Assembly (NCBI GenBank): GCA_039545275.1
Contig: BCHS01000019.1
Span: forward strand, 248,001-312,000
Origin: Pseudomicrostroma phylloplanum
Lineage: Eukaryota; Basidiomycota; Exobasidiomycetes; Microstromatales
Direction of reading: 5' to 3'
Length of the DNA: 64,000 nucleotides
The position numbers and the translations under genes were made by a program. The notes beneath the pieces were generated by a model. It had not been told where the DNA came from and did not search any database. It was given only the letters and a program-made list of their open reading frames with translations. Of the stretch, positions 55,867-64,000 are shown in pieces (position 1 is the stretch's first letter; every line of letters starts with the position of its first letter).

Positions 55867-56366
55867 GTGCTCAGTAGTCCAGACTTTGCCACTGTCAAGG
55901 CGGCGTTATCGTGCAGGCTTGCGATGGATCTGACTTTCAGGGCGGCAGTAATCCGCAAGGGGTCTGCAGGCACACGTCGATCATCTGCGGCGGTGTTCCT
56001 TGGGTGGCGTAGACGACTGCAAGGGCGACCAAGGTGAGGATCAATGGTAAAGGTACCAGGGGTCCTCACCCCCGGCCCAATATTCTCCCCCGCGTGTGTG
56101 CCTTGAACGCCGGCGAAGTTGCCGAGGTGAGGGCCTGGCCAAATGGGGTGAGTGGGTGGCCCCTGCTCCTTGGGCGCATGAGCGTGGGGGACGCTGGGGC
56201 TGGTGCTGCTTCTTGCTTCTTCCTTCTTCCTCCTTGGCCTTTGCTGTGAAACAGTCGTCGTATTCCACCAATACCATCATCACCATCACACTCCACTTGT
56301 GGTCATACAACACTGCCACCAACACCTCTGGTAGCAGTCACCTTTGACGTGCCCCCAACTCCGAGC
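55867..56366. other. divergent promoter region
   Basis: 500 bp between the RING gene and the GH5 gene, head to head. No distinctive motif beyond pyrimidine-rich leader was seen. Confidence 0.5.
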
Positions 56367-59228
56367 ATGGCCGGACCCGCCTCCCCTCCTCCTCCTCCCT
56401 ACTCTTCCCTCACCCGCGCCGAGCCTTCTCGCATTGAAGCTGCTTCCCTCGCCGAGACGACAATCTCACTCAGAGGGAGACACTTTGTGGACCAGCATGG
56501 TCGTATACTCAATCTCAGGGGGCTCAATGTGTCTGGTGCCAGCAAGCTCGTGAGTCGCCTGTAGGCAGGCTGCTGCGACTTGGTTCACTCCCCACGCTCA
56601 CGCGTCCTACCTCTTCCTCATGACAGCCATCCTCCCCGCCTTCTGCCCCGCTATCCTTCATAGACCGACCCTTCCCTCTCTCCTCGGCGCGCTACCACTT
56701 CTCTCGCTTCTTGTCTTGGGGTCACCCCTACATTCGCCTGCTGGTGACTTGGGAAGCCCTAGCCCACAAGGGTCCCCACCCATCGCAGCTTGACGAAGAC
56801 TACATAGCCTACCTCTACGAATTGCTCACCATCGCTGGTGAAATTGGGCTCAAAGTCACAGTCTGTGCCCATCAAGATGTATGGAGTCGCTGGTCTGGTG
56901 GCAGCGGCGCACCCAGGTGGACATTCGAGATGGCCGGAATGAACGTGGACAACTTCGGTCCCTGCGGTAGCGCCTGGGTCGGCAATCGGGACGTCTCCGA
57001 GGGGAAGAGAAGTGTCGAGGATGAAAAGGTCGCAGGCGACTTTGTGTGGCCATCTGGATATCAGAAGCTGGCCGCTGCCACGATGGCTACCCTCTTCTGG
57101 GCTGGAGACACCTTTGCCTGGAAGAAGCGGGTGACGCCTCCTGCGCCGACTGAAGGAGCGGCAAAGGCCTTTCCGGACGCCTTTCCTACAGGTCCCGACG
57201 GTCTCATCTCGATTCAGCAACTTCTACAAGCATCCTACCTGGCAGCCTACGGTCGTCTAGCAGACATTCTCTCCCCTCTCCCAGCACTGATAGGCTTCGA
57301 AGTACAGAATGAACCACATCGAGGCTACATTGAGCTCTACTCTTGGGACGCATGGGACTACAACACCGACTTGCACATCGGACTTGTACCCACGCTCAGG
57401 CAGAGTCTGACATTAGGGGAGGGGTACAGCCAGGCTGTCAATGTGTGGGAGAAGAGCTGGCCATTCCCCACGAGGAAGACGGGGGTGCGTCAGGTGGATC
57501 CAAAGGGGGTCAGTGTATGGACCACCAAGGAAGACAGCACGGACCGGGCCAGCTGTCTTTGGCGGTCACAAGGAGTCTGGGAGTGGGACAAGGACAAGGC
57601 GAAAGCTAAGATTCTCCGGGAAGACTACTTCACGAATGACCCTCGGCCGAGCGAGGTTGTGAATGAAGGGACGTTAGCGCAGACGAAAACTGGAGACAAA
57701 GTCGAGTGGTACAGAGACTGCTATGCGCCGTTCGCAAAGAGGTTTGCCGCCAGGTGAGTGTGGGAGGGACATCATAGCTGACAGAAAAGGACTTTCCTGA
57801 CTGATCACCCTATCTTACATTCTCTGCTGTGATTCCAGGATGCGACGATCCAACCCAGGTCTGCAAATCAACTTCGGTCCCATCCCCAACGAATTCTTCC
57901 CGCCATATCTGCCTCTATCACAGTTGTCGACTCTGAACAGAGACCAGCTGGCAGCACTTCGCACCGCTGCCCTCAGTCAGACCTACGCCAGCAAGACGGA
58001 CATCTCCTCCACTCCCAACCCGCGACCAGAGAACGCCGTCTTCGCCCCGCACTTCTACGACCTGAACGTCCTCTTCTCCAAGCTTTTCGGCATGAAGTGG
58101 AAAATGAGCGTGGATGTCCAGTCCCTTTCACGAGGCGGCTTCCTGCCCTTTTCCATCTACTTTGGCGTTGCAGGTCTGAGGAAGAATTACTGCAAGCAAA
58201 TCGCCAAGCTGGTCGATTGTGCTCGGCTTTCCCTCGGTGAAGTGCCGATCATCATCGGTGAGATTGGCGTACCGTTCGACCTGACCGTTTCGGGCCTCAA
58301 GAAGGAAGACTCGAAATGGGCTGCACAAGAGGTGATATTGGATGCTCTGGCCGTTGCGATGGAGGCGAGCAATATTGCTGGGTGGACATGGTGGAACTAC
58401 AATCCTGACAATAGCAGACACGCTAGGGGTGACGGTTGGAACGGCGAAGACTTCTCCGTGGTGACACAAGACGAGCAACCCGCTGACGGGCAGGGTGAGA
58501 AGGGCGCTTCGTCCACCTCGCTAGTGCCACAGAGCGACGACGCGAGCAGGTACGCAGGCGGTCGAGCCCTCTCCGCCCTCATCAGACCCTACATCGTCAA
58601 GCTCGCCGGCGTGCCCATCTCCTCCTCTTTCGACTACCAAACCAAGCACTTCGAAGTCGCATTTGCCGAATCACGCACTTTCCGAGAGGTGCACGGAGGA
58701 CTCCTCGGCGAAGAAAAGGGGATCGCACCGGGGGAATGGACGGAGATTTATCTGCCGAGGTTGCATTATGGGTCTGTTCAGGCGGAGGTGGAGATTGAGA
58801 TTTCGGATGGGAGGGTGCTGCTTGATCTTGAGGTGAGCTGAGACGCTGCTGAGGAGGATCGGTCCACTGAGGACGACACTGACAAAGAACTACAATTACT
58901 CCTCCTGCTTTGCTCTTGCCCTCGCTACCAACAGAGACAATCCCTCTTCTACCTCCCCTCCCAAACGCAGCTCCTCCCAGGAACAATCCACACAATCTCC
59001 ATCCGCTCTCGCTCTTCTCCCTCCTCACGCAAATCTCTTTCTACCCTCCCCTCGCGCATCTTCCACTCCCTCTTCGTCTCCGAAAGCAACCTGAGCATAG
59101 TGCTCAGCTTGATCGCGGTGGCTGTTGTTGGGGTGGCGTGTCTGGTTATGATGGATTCGCTTGTTTCGCAGGGCAAGGAGGGGATGGCGGGCAGGGGGGT
59201 GCAGAGGATTAGGGGGTTGCTGGGTTGA
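56367..59228 (+). CDS. GH5 steryl-/ceramide-glucosidase-like enzyme (EGCrP type)
   Basis: Four exons (56367-56549, 56627-57753, 57839-58832, 58935-59228) with introns of 77, 85 and 102 bp give 865 residues. The domain begins with GRHFVDQHGRILNLRGLNVSG. The catalytic acid/base is Glu290 in FEVQNEPHRG and the nucleophile is Glu578 in IIIGEIGVPFD; AGWTWWNYNPDN follows. These fit GH5 endoglycoceramidase-related proteins such as Cryptococcus EGCrP1/EGCrP2, which hydrolyse glucosylceramide or ergosteryl glucoside. The last exon, easily missed because the frame otherwise stops seven bases after its donor, adds 97 residues with a membrane segment near 821-841 (LSIVLSLIAVAVVGVACLV). A C-terminal anchor would place the enzyme on an endomembrane. 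Substrate choice between sterol glucoside and glucosylceramide is undecided. Confidence 0.9.
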
Positions 59229-59761
59229 TGCGATGAGGTAGGAAAAGGAGGGCCGGACGGTGGTAGACCTCCTATCGTCGGAATCACAGTATCGACCTCA
59301 TGAAATCTAGACGAACTTGCTCCATTCTCGGCTCCACCCCTACGACATCATAGCTGCCTCTCACAATCGCAATTGCAATCACACCATCTTGTCTTGCAGG
59401 CTGCTCAGTCTCACTTCGCGGTATAATGCGACCCACCTCATGAAGAGGGATAAGCTGAGGCAAGTCACGCAATCGACCTTGCGAATGAGGAGAGGCAGAG
59501 GCTTGGATGGATGCTCAGCAGCAGCAGCAGCAGCAGCATCTCGAGCAGGCCGGACGGGCGGGGGGACTTTTACGCCTTTGCGCCTTAGCGCCGGAGCGCC
59601 GTTGGGAGGTGTGGAGGTGCGGTTGTCGAGCTCGGGGATAAGGAGTGGGCATGAGTCTGGTTTATAGCAGGGGACCGTACCCTATACTCGCTCAAACAAT
59701 CTCCTCAACATTCCCACCCCAGTCAACCACCATCCTACGATCTCTGCACCTTTCATCCACC
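59229..59761. other. intergenic region with (CAG)n run
   Basis: Upstream region of the MDR reductase. It contains a (CAG)n run at 59517-59538 and TTTATAG near 59661, about 100 bp before the ATG. The reductase frame is open back to 59645, but the first ATG in a Kozak-like context is at 59762. Confidence 0.55.
59517..59538. repeat. (CAG)n trinucleotide run
   Basis: About seven CAG units upstream of the MDR reductase; not within a supported reading frame. Confidence 0.85.
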
Positions 59762-60862
59762 ATGTCCAGCACCGACCTCTCCACTCTCCAAAACGACTCC
59801 GTCCACGTCTCCAAGGCACACGGCGCCGTCCTCACCTACGGCTCCCCTAGTGTCCCCTCTCCCTCCTCGAGCGAAATAGTAATCAAGAACGTAGCTGTCG
59901 CCTCTAATCCTAAGGACTGGAAGCTCTCCACCTGGGGTCTCTTCGAAGGGATCGAGGGCAACGATATCGCCGGCACGGTCATTGCGGTTGGTTCTGACGT
60001 GAGGGAGTTCTCCGTCGGGGATAGGGTGGGCTCGTTTACGCCTATGGGGACACACGATAAGTACGGTGCCTACCAAAGGTACACGGTCACGCCTGCTGCC
60101 ACGAGTTGGAAGCTGGGAAGTGCCTCGTTCGAGGAAGCGGCTACTCTTCCTCTTGCGGTTCTGACTGCCGTGCTTGGGCTATTCGACAAGGCTCGTCTGA
60201 GCCTCGAGGAGCCTTCCGCTTCTGGCAAACCCCAGGGGGACCACAACAAGGAGAGTGTCCTAATCTGGGGCGCCTCCTCCTCTGTAGGCTCCTTTGCGCT
60301 TCAGCTCGCAAAACTAGCAGGGTACCACACGATTGCCATTGCTGGTCGCTCTTCGGCTTTGGCAAAGAAGCTCGGAGCGGATGTACTGCTGGACTATACG
60401 GGGAAGAGCGATGAGGAGCTCAAGGAGGAGATTCTCACTGCGGAGAAGAGTCTCGGTGAGGGAAGCCAGGTTGTTGCGGCGTATGACGCCGTCACCACGG
60501 AGAGCACCACGGGCGTCCTCGTCGCGGCGCTCGCTGCCTCGCCCGCACTACCCAGCGGGCGAGCAAAGAAGATCACGACTGTCCTTCCCAGCAAGCTCGA
60601 AGGGGAGCACACCTCTTCCGGTCCTTCCACAGTGCAAGTACTGAGAACAATGGTAGGAGACGCCCACAATGGGTCCGAAGAGCAGAAGGAGCTCCTCAGT
60701 AGGTGGATCCGCCAGGTGGGCGCTTGGCTCGATCAGGGAATCTTTAGGCCAAACGTCGGAAAGGTCGTTCCGGGTGGATTGGCGGGAGTGAAGGAGGGAT
60801 TGAAGTTGTTGCAGGATGGGAAGGTTAGTGGTGAGAAGCTTGTATGTGAGTATATAGCGTAG
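59762..60862 (+). CDS. MDR-family zinc-independent oxidoreductase / enoyl reductase
   Basis: A single exon of 366 codons from ATG 59762 (context CACC). The N-terminal GroES-like half shows SNPKDWKL, EGNDIAGTV and VGDRVGSF; the Rossmann half shows LIWGASSSVGSFALQLAKLAG with an AGRSS cofactor-binding loop that suits NADPH, and LGADVLLDYTG. The zinc-binding Cys/His of true alcohol dehydrogenases are not apparent. It resembles fungal CipB-like and trans-enoyl-reductase proteins whose substrates are quinones or enoyl chains. No biosynthetic cluster surrounds it, so a detoxifying or housekeeping reductase is more likely than a PKS partner. Exact substrate unknown. Confidence 0.85.
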   Translation: MSSTDLSTLQNDSVHVSKAHGAVLTYGSPSVPSPSSSEIVIKNVAVASNPKDWKLSTWGLFEGIEGNDIAGTVIAVGSDVREFSVGDRVGSFTPMGTHDKYGAYQRYTVTPAATSWKLGSASFEEAATLPLAVLTAVLGLFDKARLSLEEPSASGKPQGDHNKESVLIWGASSSVGSFALQLAKLAGYHTIAIAGRSSALAKKLGADVLLDYTGKSDEELKEEILTAEKSLGEGSQVVAAYDAVTTESTTGVLVAALAASPALPSGRAKKITTVLPSKLEGEHTSSGPSTVQVLRTMVGDAHNGSEEQKELLSRWIRQVGAWLDQGIFRPNVGKVVPGGLAGVKEGLKLLQDGKVSGEKLVCEYIA

Positions 60863-61131
60863 GACGGGAGGGGAGGTGCTCGCAGAGAGGGAGAGAGCAT
60901 TCGCTGATACCTTCTACCTCTTTGCTACGCTGCACCTCCAGACCGTATCGAGGACACTCCTGCTCAGTAGGCTTTTTCCAGCTACTGCAAACATCAGTAC
61001 GAGCCCTCATCGCCTGATAGCCAACGCTGAATAAGAAGAAATATGTACAGTCTTAGACCTCGTCTGAAGCATCCTCACTCGCCCCGGCGTTCGCACCTAA
61101 GCAAAGCTACGATGAATGAGTTGTGTTGATA

Positions 61132-63617
61132 TTACGTCGACGTCCGCTCGGCTAGGCTTCTCTGCCGACCAACATGTCTCTCTGATCCCTCCTCGTCCTC
61201 GTCGTCTTGCTCCTCGTCTTCCCCAGCAACGATGAAGCGCTCGCGTTCCTCGTCCTCCTCATCCTCATTCACAAACCTCCCATTCGCAGACCTTGCACTC
61301 CCCGGCCCACCTGCACCGCCAGCGCTGCCGCTTCCGCCACCCTCCTGCTGCTGCATCCTCCTCCCCACCTCCTCCAACTCAACACCCCTAAGCTCCACAA
61401 TCCCCCACCAGCTAAAAGCCCAACTGCACGCACTGACCACACTAAAAACCCCAAACGTCCCCGCCGGTCCTCCCAACAACTGCACAAAGCTCAGATACGA
61501 AGCGCTCCACACTAGGTTCATGGACCAATTTGCGCATGTGGCTAAGGAGGAGCCGAGCGAACGGGTGGTGGGGTTGGGAAAGATTTCGGAGAGGATGAGC
61601 CAGGGAATGAGGCCGGCGCCGAGGGCGTAGCTGAGGGTGAAGAGGATCATGAGAAGAAGGGAGAGGAGGGGCCAGAAGTGCGAGGCAGAGGCTGCGCTTG
61701 TGTCCGAGCTTGCGCTTGAGGATGAGGAAGACGCAGACGATAGGACCCTCGGTGGGAAGATGGTCCCGTTGCCCGCTGACGTCGGTGCGGAAGGGGGAGT
61801 CGTGTCCACTACGCCGCCCACGTCTCCAATCATGGCAAAGCTCCCCGCAAGCAATGCCAGCGAAAGACTCATGGCCGCTGTAGTCCACAGCATCAACTTC
61901 CTCCTCCCCCACGAGTCCACAAAGCGCATCGCTATCACCGTCCCGATAAAGTTCGTAATAGCAATCAGACTTGCAAAGCCATTGGGGTTCTTGTCGAAAG
62001 GCGGGCCGGCCATGAGGAGCAGGCGAGAGGAGTAGTACATGATGCTGTTGAATCCGCAGGCCTGTTGAAAGAACATCAGACCAGAGGCAATGATGAGGGC
62101 TCGTCTGTCGGTGGGGTCCGAGAAGAGCTGAGACCACTTGCTGCGGGTAGTGCCCTTTGGCGAATGAGCGGAGGGCATCTCGGGGACTTCGGTATCTACT
62201 GACGGTCTGCCGCTCGTGGTGCGGCCGGCGTGACTAGACTCTCTGAGTGTGGCAGCCATCTGCTGACTCAAGAGGCTATCCTGCCTGCTCCTCTTGAGAT
62301 TTTCCAGTATTCTGTCCACTTCATTCTCCACCATGTCTTCGGTTGCTCCCGGGTAAATCTTCTTGAGTACCCTGCGGGCTTGAATGAATCGTCCCTTTGC
62401 AACGAGCCACCTGGGGGACTCATCTAGCGACAGGAGACCGATGAGCTGCACTACCGCTGGCACAGCTGAAGCGAGCACCATCCATCTCCATCCGTGTGCA
62501 ACAGGAAAGAGGATCGCGTTGACCAAGTAGGCGATGACCTGTCCTCCTGTGACGAGGAGGGAGTTGGTACCTACGATCCTCCCTCGCAGAGAAGAGGGCG
62601 CGATTTCTCCTAGGTACATGGGACAGACTGCTGCTGCTTGACCTACTGCAAGACCTACGATGAATCTACCGAGGACGAGCTGAGGCACGTCGTTCGACGC
62701 TGTTTGCTCTAAAGACCCCAGTAGGAAGAGACAGGCGGCGATGAGGATGATGCGCTTACGGCCGAGGTAGTCTGAGGCTTTGCCTGCTATTAGAGAGCCA
62801 AAGATTGCACCGACTGAAAGCAGGGCGAGAGACGAGGTGTAGAGATAAGATTAGCCATAATTCCTGACACTTCAAAGATATACGGACGTCGATTTTGCTC
62901 ACCTGTGGTTGCGCTGACGACTAGCTCCTGCTCCCCAGCGCTGAGTGGATGTCCCAGATCCCCCTTTATGGCCACGAGCAAACCTGCGCAGATTCCGGTA
63001 TCCCACCCGAAGAGGAGCCCAGAGGTCCCAGCTACGAGGGACAGCTTGAGCAAGTACGGAGTGACCGTCTGCTCGTGGACAGAGGAAAGACCGCCCTCGT
63101 CGTTGCCTGCAGCCAGAGACTCGAGGATGGGCGGCGGCGGTCTGATTCGGTTGTGGGCGTTGCGAAGTTGGGGAGTGTCCTGCTCGTCACTACGACGTGA
63201 GCGCTCATCTATGCTGTCTCTGAATGGAGCAGCACCGGCGCCTGCACCATCAGCGCTAGCGCTCGGAGCAGGAGCCATGGCAGCGGTGCCGGCAGCCAAC
63301 CCCTCTACGATGTGCTGCGTCTGCCTCTCGAGGAGTGCCGGTAGTGCCTTTAGAGAGATGTGCTCGAGCTTGGGTAGAGCAGAGGGGAATGCGCCAGCTA
63401 GCGTGGGTGTGCTGGGTGCAGAGAAGAAGGCAGGAGAGAAAGAGGAGGAGGAAGAGGCGGCTGTGCTGGGTGGATCGTAGTGTGGTGGTGGGTAGCGGTG
63501 CGAAGAGAGCGTGGGCGTGGGCGTGGGTGTGCTCTCTTGCTGGTCGTAGAAGTCGTCGTCGTAGTCGGTGTTGGTGTCGAAGAGGGGAGAGTGATCACCA
63601 CTGTAGGGCGCTGGCAT
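61132..63617 (-). CDS. MFS sugar transporter, myo-inositol (ITR) type
   Basis: Two exons (63617-62903 and 62813-61132) with an 89-bp intron give 798 residues. The first ~195 residues are a disordered cytosolic extension rich in Thr/Pro/Ser/Ala. The transporter core starts at LLKLSLVAGTSGLLFGWDTGICAG; the junction gives VGAIFGSLIAGKASDYLGRKR. Family motifs GRFIVGLAVGQAAAVCPMYLGEIAPSSLRGR and DESPRWL follow; the DESPRWL and PGATEDMVENEV segments resemble Itr1-like inositol/proton symporters. Twelve hydrophobic segments can be counted roughly. The C-terminus is long, Gly-rich, then acidic (DEEDEERERF). Hexose transport is the alternative. An ATG further upstream in the same frame (MVVW...) is less likely. 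Confidence 0.88.
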
Positions 63618-63948
63618 GTGTGTCTCGATGCTGATGTATGCAACGTGTTGGTCACAATGGGATCCGCAGCTGGTAATACCAAAGAGAAGGTGACGGCGAG
63701 GTGAGTGACCATGCAGCAACCACGGTGTTCCTCTACTGCACACTCCCACCAACGGAAAGCCAAGCACACTTGCGTTCGGGCACTCGGGCCACCCCCGCAC
63801 TTGGCACATCGGAACGGAAGCAGCGCTTGGGCCCACCCATGGAAAGTTCAAGACGCACAACGGCAAGAAGGAGCGAGAGGGAGAACAACACTTCCACCCA
63901 ACACCAAGGACTGGTAGGGAGACGCTACTAGCGATACACCACACTACC
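63618..63948. other. divergent promoter region
   Basis: 330 bp between the transporter start (minus) and the ATG at 63949 (plus). No gene is supported. Confidence 0.5.
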
Positions 63949-63972
63949 ATGAGCAGACTCAACTACAGCAAG
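63949..63972 (+). CDS. first exon of a gene cut by the right edge, possibly Cdc37
   Basis: ATG followed by seven codons (MSRLNYSK), ended by a perfect donor GTGAGTGGG at 63973 in phase 0. The context before the ATG (CACTACC) is good. The short leader followed by an intron after LNYSK matches the extreme N-terminus expected of fungal Cdc37 (typically MPLNYSKWD), the Hsp90 co-chaperone for kinases. Only eight residues are available, so the assignment is a suggestion. Confidence 0.45.
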
Positions 63973-64000
63973 GTGAGTGGGAAAGCGAAGCAGAGAGCAG

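Overview
This window is nuclear DNA of a basidiomycete fungus. The genes are split by short spliceosomal introns: most are 56-102 bp, and 21 of the 28 I resolved begin with GTGAGT. The protein set is fungal (Blm10, eIF3i, Nop9, Bms1, striatin/Far8, an ITR-type inositol transporter, an EGCrP-type glucosidase, a urease accessory GTPase). Protein style, GC-rich sequence and intron structure point to Ustilaginomycotina; that placement is inference. I saw no rRNA, tRNA, CRISPR array or transposon.

Layout. 1-6.2 kb: the tail of a gene cut by the left edge, a serine/proline-rich membrane protein, a small membrane protein and a small cysteine-containing protein. 6.4-19.1 kb: Bms1, a large disordered protein, Nop9 and eIF3i; three of these four act on the small ribosomal subunit. 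20.3-25.3 kb: a PP2C phosphatase and glycerol kinase. 25.5-35.3 kb, all on the minus strand: the proteasome activator Blm10, UreG and UDP-glucose 6-dehydrogenase. 37.3-40.8 kb: two convergent disordered proteins of unknown role. 42-48.6 kb: a GH16-like cell-surface protein with a degenerate catalytic motif, and a hyaluronan-synthase-like GT2 enzyme with a long phospho-motif tail. 48.8-64 kb: kynurenine formamidase, striatin, a Topors-like RING ligase, a GH5 steryl/ceramide-glucosidase-like enzyme, an MDR reductase, an inositol-type sugar transporter and the first exon of a further gene at the right edge.

The strongest unusual observation is in ureG. The only reading I found that keeps the frame and the invariant Cys-Pro-His metal-binding motif needs two successive single-nucleotide exons. 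Each is a C between a perfect AG acceptor and a GTAAGT or GTGAGT donor, so one proline codon is assembled across three introns. eIF3i nearby has a first coding exon made only of ATG. A second theme is a possible surface-polysaccharide neighbourhood: UDP-glucuronate supply, a hyaluronan-synthase-like polymerase and a GH16-like wall protein within 15 kb. Exon boundaries were deduced by hand from splice signals and conserved protein sequence, and every multi-exon model whose 5' end I could place closes in frame.
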